From positions 62,001-126,000 of the forward strand of contig CAJJDO010000113.1 of NCBI GenBank assembly GCA_905183005.1: a stretch of DNA of 64,000 nt, given 5' to 3'. Positions 47,273 through 61,203 of the stretch are shown piece after piece. Source of the DNA: Paramecium pentaurelia. Its lineage: Eukaryota > Ciliophora > Oligohymenophorea > Peniculida > Parameciidae. Made by a program: the position numbers and the translations under genes. Positions within the stretch are counted from its first letter, which is position 1. Each line of letters begins with the position of its first letter. The notes beneath the pieces are model-generated. The model was not told the DNA's origin, searched no databases, and worked only from the letters and a program-made list of their open reading frames with translations.

Positions 47273-49000
47273 ATGAAATCAAGACCAAGACAGATCGATC
47301 CAACAAAACCAGTCCTGATCTCTAACAGTCTAGAAGCATTCACTAATGCAGAAGGACAAGAAGCAGACATAAAAAACACGGAATAAATCATAACACCTGA
47401 TCAACTCTTAAAAGAAAAGTAAATTGCATATAATCAATCAATTACTTATAAGGAGCAAGTGGAACATTTTCAACCCACTTTATTGTGGTTTGTAACAACT
47501 TGCTTCTCGACCCCCGCCATATTTATTTTTATATTATACTCATTATTATTTAGACCCAAATAATTTGAAGAGCCCACATTAAAATCACAACTTCCTGCTA
47601 AATGCCGTGAGGATTACATCTCTTATAAGGCACCTGTCTATCCAGATGGCACAGCTTATGAATTAACCGAAGAGGATATTCATTTCCTCTCAACAATTAA
47701 TGAAAAACTAAGCAACCCTGTACATATTGAAGATTTTGAGTAATATTTATCACTTCTTGACTAAAAGAGCGGGAAAGATGTAGAAATTGACTTTTTAGAA
47801 TTCCTCAAACTAAAACTTCCCTTACCAAAGACCATTAATATATAAATGTAATCTACTTAGGAATAATTATATGCCTACTTTAAAAAATAGAGATAGCATT
47901 TTTCTCGCCCTTTAACTAGATATCTTATGCATCCCTATTATGAAGATAATAATCCTCATCTAGCCTTTCGTCCTCGTACATAACCTATGGATAGAACAAT
48001 GAAATTGAGAAGAGGCAATCCTTAGAATTCAAGAGGAGTTATTGAAATGGAAAATTTAGGATAGAAAATTGTTATGTTAAAAAAAGATCTATTGATGGTT
48101 TCCAATTTAATTGATCAAAGTCTTTAAAGAGAAAAAGCTATGGAAATTGATAGGAGATTTACTTTTTGTAAATTCATTAAAGAATTCTTTGATTAATCTA
48201 AAAGGGAAAAAGATAATAATTCAGAAATTAAATTATGGCCCAAAGATTGCTTTGTCAGGGATTGCTCAGAAAAATGCAATATCAATATTCTTGAAAAATC
48301 GGAAGAGATGTTTGATTATATTACAAAAGAAATATTGTAGTGGAAGGAGCAGAATGAAATCTAAAGAAGGGAAAAATTAAAAAAGGAAGATTAAATTGTT
48401 AGATATGAAAAACAAATTGAAGATTTGATTATAGAAAAACAAAAATATGAAGAAAAACCTATTGTATAACCTCCACCTGTTCCTTAACCACCTATCATTC
48501 CTCCAATTATACCTGTGATTCCTTAAGAACCACCTGATGAAAAAATGGAAAGTGTTGCTAGGTTCTTGGCAACTTTGTATTTAGAGGCTAGAAAATATTA
48601 ATTAACATTTGATTAGGTCCTTTCTGATTCCTTTCCAATTTACAAGATATAAAATCAATAGTAACCTGTCAATTCCAAGAGCGTCTTCCCTTTTTCATTG
48701 ATGCAAATTGAAGGAAATGACTTAGTCTATAAAGTTAGAAATGATAGTTATTTGGAGAAAAAGGATAAGGCTTATTGGGAAAATTATACTGATCCATCCC
48801 TATCCAACACTTTATATTATTAGAACGAATATTTTAAAGAAAAGGTCAATGATATTATGGAAATGGCAGATATGGATTAAATGGTCTATGCCTAAGGTTT
48901 GGATGATGATAAGTAGGATGAAGATGATAAATTGTTCAAAAAGAAAGTCAAAGGAAGTACGACCAGACTAACTGGTTCAAATGGAGGATAAATAAAATGA
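47273..49000 (+). CDS. EPL1: Enhancer-of-polycomb-like protein (EPL1)
   Basis: Scaffold subunit of the NuA4/TIP60 histone acetyltransferase. Key segments: PVYPDGTAYELTEEDIHFLS, VEIDFLEFLKL, and the EPcA-like block RYLMHPYYEDNNPHLAFRPR followed by DRTMKLRRGNPQNS (compare 'HPYYEDNNPxAFRPR...TRRNRKND'). A coiled region and a proline-rich stretch (VQPPPVPQPPIIPPIIPVIP) lie in the C-terminal half. About 570 residues, essentially intronless. Oddity: residues from about 78 form a hydrophobic run (WFVTTCFSTPAIFIFILYSL) not expected in EPL1; it could be an unusually long in-frame intron of 69 nt or a retained sequence. Confidence 0.82.
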
Positions 49001-49042
49001 TTAATAACTAATTTAGTATATAAAATATTAAATATTTAATAT

Positions 49043-51246
<2,204 letters not shown>

Positions 51247-51291
51247 TTAATTATTTATATTGTATGTTTATGAATGTACATTGTAATAAAA

Positions 51292-51736
51292 TCAATAGAA
51301 GAAACCAAGGATTTTACCTCCGATATGTCTTTATCTAGCCTCTTCATGAGTAAGAATGCCAACATTAGTAGTTAACACAACGCATCCAAATTATCTTGCT
51401 GGTAAAATGTTATTTGCCCATCTCTCAAATTCGCCTAAGGTCACATCATAACGAGGTGAGATGACTCCACATTTATTGATGCGTCCTTAAAGTAAAAAAA
51501 AAATGTATACCCAATAATTCGACAACAATCTTTCCACTTCTGTGATCATCGACAATTTCAAACTCTCCAATATATCCATGTCTTTACATCACTTGCAAAA
51601 ATTTCACAACTAATTTTGATGTTGGTCTAATTAACACTTATTTTCTTCCTTGTCTTTTCAAATTTAATAATTTATAATACCTTTCAGCATTCACAATTGA
51701 ACGAAGGCAATCATTGAGAACATTCATCTTAACCAT
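51292..51736 (-). CDS. RPS15A: 40S ribosomal protein uS8 (RPS15A)
   Basis: Small-subunit ribosomal protein of 130 residues, the normal family length. It opens MVKMNVLNDCLRSIVNAERQ, continues VLIRPTSKLVVKFLQVMQRH and GYIGEFEIVDDHRSGKIVVE, and ends EEARQRHIGGKILGFFY. Introns at 51654-51680 (27 nt) and 51486-51510 (25 nt) remove cleanly, giving 131 codons with TGA. It binds central helices of 18S rRNA. The promoter faces the long AT-rich gap at 51.7-52.7 kb. Confidence 0.97.
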
Positions 51737-52746
51737 TTTAAATTAAAGATTTAAAATATATTAATATTTTATATATTAATTTTTACTCCTTTCTCCATTT
51801 ATTTCATTTACAACATTTACATTTCAAATCTCTCATTTCATATAAACTCTTATATTTGCTATTATTAATACTAAAATTTTAAGAAAGTTTTTATTAATTA
51901 TATTGAGATCAATATATTTTGATGAATTATTAAATCGTCATTATTATATATATAAATCTTTGAAAATGACTAATATAATTTAAGTGATCATATTAAGTTT
52001 TAGTTGTTTAGAAATTTAAATACTCATACTAAAAGCTAAACTAAAAAATTAGTATTAATCCTTATTGAGAATTATCTAATCTATTTTTTAATTAGATCAT
52101 AATATCATTAGATTAATTAAATATTATTTCATCAAGAATATCAATAATGAATTAAAAATATACAATTCATTTTATAATAAATAGTTAGTTCAAAATTGCA
52201 ATAATCAATTAAAATATATATAAAATCAAATAATAAAAATATTCAATTTTAAATAGATACATTATTCAATCAAAAACAATTTATTTATACTTTAAACATA
52301 AGTTTACAAATTTATATACAAAAGTACTTTTTAATATTAATAAACATTTTATTAACTATTAATTAAAGAAGTAATACTCCAATCTATTTTTAGAAAAATT
52401 TATTGTATAATTAATTGAGATTAAAATGATTGAAAAATCATATTCAATTATTAATACTTAAATTTAGCAATTTATTATTTATATTAGTTACTTTATTAAA
52501 ATATCGTGATTAATAGAAATATTTAACATATAGATGAAAGCTAATCCATAATTCTAGGATTTCAATTAAGATCTAAGACAAATATAAATTAAAAGATAAA
52601 GATCTAAATAAGTTTTATTATAAATAAAATATCAAATAGAATTTCGAATTTCATTAATCAGCTTTTATTAACTAGTCTTTATAATTCTGTTTAAGATATT
52701 ATTCTAATCCTCTTTGGAGAATGACATTACTTTCTATATGACAACT
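51737..52746. other. Long AT-rich intergenic region
   Basis: About 1 kb, the longest spacer in the window, upstream of uS8 and downstream of the EF-hand gene. Made of short A/T runs; no coding frame, tRNA or repeat was recognised. Confidence 0.6.
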
Positions 52747-53936
52747 TCATAGGGGTTCTAAGATTCTATTAAATTGATTTAATTTATTATATACTATTAA
52801 ATGCTATGTAGTAAAATGTTATCCTTTTGGAATTTCTGTAGCAGAAGAATCATTTTTATACTTTTTAACTTTATAATTGTATTTGTAAGGATTATCACTT
52901 TCATAGATTCTTTCTGACATCAACATGGGAATTTAAACTTTTTATTAATTATCATTTTAAATAGGTGGAAGTTCATGTTGATTTTCAGAAACTAATTAAT
53001 CAAATAATTTGAATTCAGGTTGAGCATATTAATTTTTATCAGTACTAAGTTGTTTACTCTTTTTTCCCATAGATCGATTAGTTTAGTCAGATTCAGATTT
53101 GTAATACTATGATGTACTTAATTTTCTTATGCGACTCTAAATCATTATAATTTAAAATTACTTGTCGTTATTCAATTTATTCTTTTTCTTATAATCTTTT
53201 TAAAATAGCAAGTTGTTGATAATCATTAGATTTTTTAGCTGATTTAATAAAAGCAGCTTCTTCTAATTCTTCATTATCATCATCTTTTAATTCAACAACC
53301 TTATTATAACATATGTCCTCTAAAGATAACAGATTTTTGCATTATTTAACTTTCTATTAAGTATTCAATTAATTAGAATTAATCTTTTGTATAAGTTCTT
53401 CTCTTAATACACAATAATTCATGTATTATATCATATTAGGAAAACTCAAAGGTATAAAACTTAATTCATCTTTTTTTCCTTTTTTTTCTGTAGACTCCTT
53501 TATTTTTCTCATTAGTTCAGCAAACACTATTTATTTAATGTCTAAAACTTACTTTAAAGTGCTTCTTAGTTTTGTAAGGCTTATTTGAAGTCAGTCCAAT
53601 TGAGTTTATCTGAGATAAATGATGTGCTTACCATCTTCATCTTAATCGATTCTTTTAAAAAACTCTTTGAGTTTAGTCTTGGTGATGTTAATGCCATATC
53701 GTTTGAACATATCATAGAGTTCTTACCTATCTAAGAATTCTAAAAATAAATTGAAAGAATAAAATTAAACTTGATTTATCTCTATCAATAGATTTGAAAA
53801 CAGCTTTCATCATTATTTGTTCCTTAAGTTCTTTATCATTTAAAATATATTTATCTCTGACCTAATTCTTAAATCTATTTTTCAACCAATTCACTGTTTC
53901 AAAATTTTTAAGTTTTGTAGAGACATTCTTATCCAT
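52747..53936 (-). CDS. EF-hand protein
   Basis: Opens MDKNVSTKLKNFETVNWLKN, then MMKAVFKSIDRDKS joined across an intron of about 31 nt to a helix and ELYDMFKRYGINITKTKLKE with FFKRIDQDEDG and LNWTDFKQALQNQEAL. The loop DQDEDGKLNWTDF is a canonical calcium loop; a first loop (SIDRDKS) is less complete. The remainder is helical and charged (ELEEAAFIKSAKKSNDYQQL), with a C-terminus SERIYESDNPYKYNYKVKKY. Similar two-EF-hand proteins occur in axonemes, but family is not assigned. At least four introns. Confidence 0.72.
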
Positions 53937-54022
53937 TCTAAATTAAATATATAAATTTGAGTTAAAAATTATACAAAATTCAAATAATCAAGCCTAGAAT
54001 CCTTAAACATTTGATTCTTCAT

Positions 54023-54964
54023 TCATTTAGAATGAAATAAGTTTCTATTGAATCAAATACCTTCTTAAAAGAAACAATATAGCAATTAACATGAAGAACA
54101 TTAAAGCAAACACCATATACATATAAATGGGATCATCTTAATTATTATCAGATTTAGGGAAAGGGAGTTCATCAGGTTTTTCAGTAGGTTGTTCTCCTTT
54201 TGAATTAATAGTGTTTGTAGTTGTATTTTTATTTGAAGTTTTACTTGAATCAATAAAGAATTTTTCAAAAGCACTTATTAAAGCTGCAGCTTCTTAAGCA
54301 GATAATTTATTAAATTCTTCTTAAACTGTTAGATTTTATTTTTTTGTTTCATAAAAAAAATTTGCCAATATCATTTCTTCCTAACTAACATTTGCATGTT
54401 ACCAAGTCAATGGAGAAATATATTTAGTAGTATTTATATTTTTTTGATTTTCATCTAGGATAAATGTTTGATTAGAGATTTATTCAATCAAACTAGTTTT
54501 GTTATAGTTTTCAGGATCATCTTATGATATCATTTCATCAATGTTTTCAATGACATACTATAAGATTATACTTTTATTATCCTATTAATTGATAGAATAT
54601 GCTATACATCTGTTTAGTTTTGCCACTATTCAATATATTACTCTGTTTCTTGCAATCCTTCTTGATCTTATGGAATAATACTTTGAAATTATTCATTATC
54701 AATGATGTTTAAAATTGAATGGTTGCTTATTTTATTTGTAGTCTAATTAAGCACATTTTCTGTATTGACCCACAATTCTAAAGCAAAATTGGCATTATCT
54801 TGTGCTTATTATGTTGTCAAATTTAATGAATTTTCTAAATCTAGAAATCGAGTTAAATAATAGATTTATTTGATTTTGAGTGGATCATCAAACTTGGAAA
54901 AATTAAATTAGGTAGTTTATTGATGAGTCAAAGAAATAAATGTTAGAATTAGAATTTGAAGCAT
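54023..54964 (-). CDS. Hypothetical type I membrane protein
   Basis: Signal peptide (MLQILILTFISLTHQQTTQF), an extracellular/lumenal helical region with several N-glycosylation sequons (NLT, NQT, NTT), then a membrane segment near the C-terminus (IYMYMVFALMFFMLIAILFL) and a short basic tail RRYLIQQKLISF. Introns needed. No known family recognised; architecture recalls the gene at 34.4 kb. Confidence 0.68.
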
Positions 54965-55133
54965 ATATTTATTTTTTATAAATAAATTTTCTATATTGGA
55001 TTTTATAAAAAATGAATAATTATTCAAATTTAATGGACCCCGGTGAAAGGATATTTTGGATATTCAAATGGGAAGTAACTGCTGAAATTCAAATAATTTT
55101 TTTAGAGAGTTTTCATCACATAGCACTTTAAAA

Positions 55134-56483
55134 ATGAGAGAAGTCATATCTATTCACGTCGGACAAGGAGGTATTTAAGTTGGTAATGCCTGTTGGGAAT
55201 TATTCTGTCTTGAACACGGAATCCAACCAGATGGTCAAATGCCATCAGACAAGACAATCGGAGGAGGAGATGATGCCTTCAACACCTTTTTCTCAGAAAC
55301 AGGTGCAGGAAAGCACGTCCCAAGAGCTGTCTTTTTGGATTTGGAACCAACAGTTATTGATGAAGTCAGAACAGGAACATACAGATAATTATTCCACCCA
55401 GAATAATTGATTTCAGGAAAAGAAGATGCTGCCAACAACTTCGCCAGAGGTCACTATACAATCGGAAAGGAAATCGTCGATTTGTGCTTAGACAGAATCA
55501 GAAAGTTAGCTGATAACTGCACAGGTCTCTAAGGTTTCTTGGTCTTCCACTCAGTCGGAGGAGGAACAGGATCAGGATTGGGATCACTTTTATTGGAAAG
55601 ATTGTCAGTCGATTATGGTAAGAAATCTAAATTGGGTTTCACCATCTATCCATCACCATAAGTTTCAACAGCCGTCGTTGAACCATACAACTCCATCTTG
55701 TCAACCCACTCATTGTTGGAACACACTGATGTCTGTGTCATGTTGGATAATGAAGCCATTTATGATATTTGCAGAAGAAATTTGGATATTGAAAGACCAA
55801 CATACACAAACTTGAACAGATTGATTGCTTAAGTCATTTCATCATTGACAGCTTCATTGAGATTTGATGGTGCCTTGAATGTCGATATCACTGAATTCTA
55901 AACCAATTTGGTGCCATATCCAAGAATCCACTTTATGCTTTGCTCATATGCTCCAATCATCTCAGCTGAAAAAGCTTATCACGAATAATTATCAGTTGCT
56001 GAAATCACAAACTCAGCCTTTGAACCAGCCAACATGATGGCTAAGTGTGATCCAAGACATGGTAAATACATGGCTTGCTCCATGCTTTACAGAGGTGATG
56101 TCGTCCCCAAGGATGTCAATGCTGCTATTGCAACAATCAAGACAAAGAGAACAATCTAATTCGTCGATTGGTGCCCAACAGGATTCAAGGTCGGAATCAA
56201 CTATCAACCACCAACAGTCGTCCCAGGAGGTGATTTGGCTAAGGTTATGAGAGCTGTTTGTATGATCTCCAACTCAACTGCTATTGCTGAAGTTTTCTCC
56301 AGACTTGATCATAAATTCGATCTTATGTATGCCAAGAGAGCCTTCGTCCACTGGTACGTCGGTGAAGGTATGGAAGAAGGAGAATTCTCTGAAGCCAGAG
56401 AAGATCTTGCTGCCTTAGAAAAGGATTATGAAGAAGTTGGTATTGAAACTGCTGAAGGAGAAGGTGAAGAAGGAGAAGCATGA
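55134..56483 (+). CDS. Alpha-tubulin
   Basis: Complete intronless alpha-tubulin of 449 residues (450 codons with TGA). It starts MREVISIHVGQGGIQVGNAC, holds the acetylatable lysine in PSDKTIGGGDDAF, the GTP-binding signature GGGTGSG, and the catalytic glutamate in [20 protein letters not shown]. The C-terminus is TAEGEGEEGEA: glutamate-rich but without a terminal tyrosine. Codon use is less AT-biased than the neighbours (many TTC, ATC, GTC), as expected for a highly expressed gene. Forms the alpha half of microtubule dimers. A 487-bp stretch at the 3' end is repeated after the N at 57151. Confidence 0.98.
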
Positions 56484-56503
56484 AAAATCAATATATATAT
56501 AAA
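56017..56503. repeat. 487-bp direct repeat, first copy (alpha-tubulin 3' end)
   Basis: Identical by eye to 57152-57638 at offset 1135. It covers the last 155 codons, the stop and 20 bp of 3' flank, after which the two copies diverge. Confidence 0.93.
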
Positions 56504-57150
56504 TCAAATAATCAAACATTCCTAAAATATTTTATTAAATTTACACTCTTATGAATCAATCCAAATATTAATTTAATTTGATCTCAATAATAGATTATCT
56601 AATTGGAATCCCATAATTTTAAATGAATAAAATTTATATAAAATACATTTTTTAAATTCAGATGTTTTTTATTCTATATTAAATATAGGATTCTAAAGTA
56701 ATAAGTTAGAGTTTAAAGTGATATATTAAATTAAATTAGTTCATTTTATTTAAACTGAGATATTTAAATTATACTAAGCTTATTTATATATATTTCAGAT
56801 ATATGTATTATCTTATGAAACTTCAATTATTTTGGATCTACTTTGCTCCCTTTTTATTATATAAATTAAGAACAAATTAACAAGTTTATCTAATTCAAAG
56901 TTTCATTTCAATATTTACAATCGTCTATAGTTATGATATCAATATTATCATATTAAAATTTAGAATTCATATCTTTAAATCTCAATTAGATAACTAATTA
57001 AGATTCTCATTTTAATTAATGATTATTAATAATAATTTATAAATTATTTCAAGATAAGGAATATTCATTAATTTTTAATAAGAACATCTTATGGATTACT
57101 TAAAATCATAATTTTAATGATGCGATAATTTAAAATTAAGCGATATTAAG
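56504..57150. other. AT-rich non-genic region up to assembly gap
   Basis: About 650 bp downstream of alpha-tubulin with no recognisable gene, ending at the N. Confidence 0.6.
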
Positions 57151-57151
57151 N
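57151..57151. other. Assembly gap (single N)
   Basis: Second scaffold join. The sequence to its right starts abruptly inside an alpha-tubulin gene. Confidence 0.95.
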
Positions 57152-57618
57152 CCTTTGAACCAGCCAACATGATGGCTAAGTGTGATCCAAGACATGGTAA
57201 ATACATGGCTTGCTCCATGCTTTACAGAGGTGATGTCGTCCCCAAGGATGTCAATGCTGCTATTGCAACAATCAAGACAAAGAGAACAATCTAATTCGTC
57301 GATTGGTGCCCAACAGGATTCAAGGTCGGAATCAACTATCAACCACCAACAGTCGTCCCAGGAGGTGATTTGGCTAAGGTTATGAGAGCTGTTTGTATGA
57401 TCTCCAACTCAACTGCTATTGCTGAAGTTTTCTCCAGACTTGATCATAAATTCGATCTTATGTATGCCAAGAGAGCCTTCGTCCACTGGTACGTCGGTGA
57501 AGGTATGGAAGAAGGAGAATTCTCTGAAGCCAGAGAAGATCTTGCTGCCTTAGAAAAGGATTATGAAGAAGTTGGTATTGAAACTGCTGAAGGAGAAGGT
57601 GAAGAAGGAGAAGCATGA
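57152..57618 (+). pseudogene. Alpha-tubulin, 3' fragment after assembly gap
   Basis: Last 155 codons of alpha-tubulin (from the EPANMMAKCDPRHGKYMACS region to EGEGEEGEA and TGA), identical at the nucleotide level to the gene at 55134-56483. The 5' part is missing because the contig starts here. Since the downstream flanks differ, it is probably the end of a second, near-identical alpha-tubulin gene rather than an overlap of one locus. Confidence 0.8.
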
Positions 57619-57638
57619 AAAATCAATATATATATAAA
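57152..57638. repeat. 487-bp direct repeat, second copy (after assembly gap)
   Basis: Copy of 56017-56503. Its left edge is the N; past 57638 the flanks differ from the first copy. Confidence 0.93.
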
Positions 57639-57683
57639 AATCAAAATATTAAACAAATCACATATATTATATTTTATTACAAA

Positions 57684-59510
57684 ATGAGAGAGATTCTTTC
57701 ATTTCATGTTGGATAGGCTGGTGTCCAAATGGGAAATACTGCCTGGGAATTACTTTGTTTAGAACATGGAATTCAACCTGATGGTTCTGCTACAAGCTCT
57801 TAGAATCTCTAGGTTTTATTTTCAGAGTCATAAACTAAAACAAATGTACCAAGGGCTGCATTCTTTGATGAAGACCCACTCACTATCAATTAAATCAATA
57901 AAGGACCACTTAAGAAAGTCTTCAATCAAAACCTAATAAAATTATTTAAAGATAATTCATCATCAATATGGCCATCTAAGAAAATTGCAAGTTACGATTA
58001 ATAAGATCGCTCTACTCGAACTGCTGAAGAAATTATTCGAAAAATGTTAGAATCTGCAGATGCTGCTTCAGCAATTATAATATATCATTCATTAGCTGGA
58101 GGATTTGGAAGCGGTTTCACTTGCAAATTATTATAAATGCTGAATGAAGAAACTGCTAAAACAACTAAGTTGACAGTATCAATAATTCCATCAGATAAGC
58201 CAAATTAATAATTTACTTAACCTATTGTTGAACCATATAATACATTACTCACTTTACCAACACTTGCAGAAATGTCTGATTTCAATATTCTTTATGATAA
58301 TGCTGCAATGTATAGAGTATGTCAGAATTAATTAGATTTTGAAACTCCTAATTATAGTCATGTTAATTATATGATTGCTTAATCAATTTCATCAATAAGT
58401 TAATCAATTAGATTTAGAGGGTCTAAATTTGTTGATTTTAATGATATGAGAAATAACCTAATAACAACACCAAAATAATAATTTCTATGGACTTCCTATT
58501 CTCCATTTATCTAAGCTGATTAATAACATTTAAAAAAACCTAATCTCTAAGATATAACTGAATCCTTATTTGATGATAGAGGACCACTTCTTAGTTTCAA
58601 TAGGCTAACACATAAATATCTTGCTGCATCATTATTTTTCAAAGGAGATTGTCCTTTACCAGAATTAAATTATGTGATGAAATAAATTAAATAATCAGAA
58701 TCGATAACTTTTGCAGAAGGATCTTAAATAGCCTATTAAACTAGTGTTTCAAATGTTCAACCTTATACATTAACAAATTATCCATTTGCAAAATATAACA
58801 AAGCTGCTTGTATGTTGGCTCATTCTACTGGTGTGTTAAAGAATTTTCAATCGCTTAAAAAACGATTTAATTCACTTTATACAAAAAAAGCATTTGTCCA
58901 TTGGTTTGTAGGGCAAGGATTAGAAGAAGGATTATTTAGAGAATAGGCAGATAATTTAGAAGAAATAATTAAATTATATGAAGGACATCATGGAGATGAT
59001 AAACCTATCCAAGTTTAACCAAAATCAGATAGAAAATAAGAATATGGTTATAAAAAAGAAAAATAACCAAAATAATAAGCTTAAGTAAAAAAAACATAAG
59101 ATACAGTTTAAGTTAAAAGAAATTAAGATTAAGCTCCAAAAGCTAATAATTTAATTACAACAGCAAAAGTGGAAGATAATGATAATTTAGAAAATGCATA
59201 TGACAAAAGAGCACCTGCAAAAGTTTAATAGAAACCTTAAACACTTTCGACTAATAATCAAAAATAATCTAACAGTCTACAATCAAATAGAATTTAACAA
59301 CAAGAAAATATTGTAAATAAGCCTTAGTAATAAGAAGAAATTAAAATATAAGCCCCATAATAAGATGAAGATGGGGCATTATAATTGTAAGAGCCTCAAC
59401 AATAAAATGATTAATTTGATTAGAGTAATAATCTATAAAATTAATAAAACGATTAGAATGAACTTTAATTGGGTAAAATAGATGTAAATGATAATTAAGA
59501 TGAATAATGA
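57684..59510 (+). CDS. Divergent alpha-like tubulin with Q/N-rich tail
   Basis: Intronless, 609 codons including TGA. The first ~430 residues align with alpha-tubulin (MREILSFHVGQAGVQMGNTA, ELLCLEHGIQPDG, KKAFVHWFVGQGLEEGLF), but it is far diverged. The acetylation-loop lysine is absent, the GTP signature GGGTGSG is AGGFGSG, and the catalytic region TEF is NDM. After the tubulin fold comes a Q/N/K-rich extension of about 170 residues (QPKQQAQVKKTQDTVQVKRN; QLQEPQQQNDQFDQSNNLQN), unlike any standard tubulin C-terminus. Its ATG is 65 nt after the preceding alpha-tubulin stop. Paramecium has unusual tubulins (eta, theta, iota, kappa); an alpha-related one such as kappa is possible but unproven. 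Confidence 0.9.
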
Positions 59511-59564
59511 AGTAATATATAATATATAATCATTTTATATATAAATATTAAAAAATTGAAATTA

Positions 59565-60422
59565 TCAAAGTTACCTTTTTTGATTATCCATATCTAAATG
59601 AAACTCCTAAGGTAATTTCAAAAGAAACTTTTAAAAATGATTCTTTTTCAAAGGTTGATTAGGTTATGAATATATTTTTTCTCTCAGATTGCCTTATTTA
59701 TTGTAATTTGATATCAATTCTAACTATTCATTTTTTTCTTCATTTAAATTAATTTATTTTCCAAAACTCATGTTATATATATTGAACAGCTCATTTCTTT
59801 CATTTTTAAATTCCATTCTTAAATTAACTAATGATGGCTCTGGTGTCTTAATTAAAGGCAAACGAATTTCTGTTTCCATCTTATTTTTAGCATCAGCTGA
59901 TTTTGGAATTTATTTTAATAACTATAAGGATTTAGGTAATTGGTTTTTCTTTATCCTTTTAGATCTATTACATCCCCCCAATAATTTATTAATGAGTTAC
60001 TCCTTTTATTTATTTTCATGAACTAATTTTTCATTTTTTCTCTACAAATATTCAATCATATTGTTATATTCATTTGGAGACAGCATTCTTTATTATCCCT
60101 TATTTCCTTAATCCAGGCTCTCTTATTCATATTTTAGCCAGTTTTTTGGGCTTCTATAAGATTATATGCTCTCTTAAACATTATGAAACAGTTTCTTATA
60201 AATAATGAATTAATTTACTTAATCGTCATTAATCATAAGTAGATTTTTCACTTTTAAAGATTATCTTTATTTTCCATCTAAATGGTTTGAATATTATTGG
60301 CTTACTTTTTGAGGCATTTAAGATTTAACTTCTTATTTGTTTGCTCTTGTACTTAATACTGGTATTTTGCTATAGTAATCACGCAATTATGCCAGGTTTT
60401 AATTAGTTTGAGAACTTTTCAT
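59565..60422 (-). CDS. Hypothetical protein
   Basis: Uninterrupted minus-strand frame of 286 codons under the ciliate code, from MKSSQTNQNLAQLRDYYSKI to a TGA at 59565, 54 nt from the convergent tubulin stop. Central coiled coil (NEYNNMIEYLQRKNEKLVHE); other parts charged, with KMETEIRLPLIKTPEPSLVN. The frame stays open upstream to a Met at 60563. Not recognised. Candidate small coiled-coil cytoskeletal protein. Confidence 0.68.
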
Positions 60423-61203
60423 TGAATTAATAAATCTTTATTAAATTAATTATTAATTGAAACCTAAACAGACCTTATATAATTTCTAATAAATTACTTT
60501 TACTGATATTTCCTTATCATAATTAATTGATGAATTAAATTATGATTTTCTGACCATAAACATATAATTAAATTCTATTAAAAATGCAAAATAGAATTGA
60601 TAATGAGTTCTTATTCCAAGCATTAATGAAAATAAGAATAACTTATAATATATCCCATTATTTATGTTATGATTACATATCGCTTTTTTAATATTTTATT
60701 AAAAGTGAAATTATTTATATTTTTTAATTGTTAATTGTTTATTTTTTATTTTTTTTATATATTTTGAGAAACTTAAGAGAAATAATGATATAGCCTAAAA
60801 GATTTTTTCACTATTTCTTATGAAGAGGATAAAGGTAGTCGTATAATTTATTTATTAATATTGCAAAATGATCAATATTGAATCTTAACTATTCATTTTT
60901 TTGATTATTCTATTATTAAACCTCAAAATTTATCTTTATTTATATTAAATCAAAATAAAAGAGTATTTTTCAAACATGATTGTATTAATTTATTATAATA
61001 ATTATAACATAAGCGATCTATATCTGATTTATTATTAACTAGAATTATAAAAATTATAAAAATAACTGAAGTTTTTGTTAACATTAAACTTAATAATTTG
61101 TTTATAAAGTTATTTTATACATTGTTGCTTTTAGTTTAGTTTAGTAAAGTAAATATTTATCTAATCATCTTCATTAAAAGATTTTAAGGAGATTGTAAAT
61201 GTA
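60423..61203. other. AT-rich intergenic region
   Basis: About 780 bp between divergent genes. Poly-T/poly-A runs near 60.7-60.8 kb. No gene or RNA recognised, apart from a possible N-terminal extension of the minus-strand gene to 60563. Confidence 0.55.

Noticed and set aside
59770..60021. Plus-strand membrane-like ORF
   Set aside because: Antisense to a much longer uninterrupted minus-strand frame with a coiled coil.
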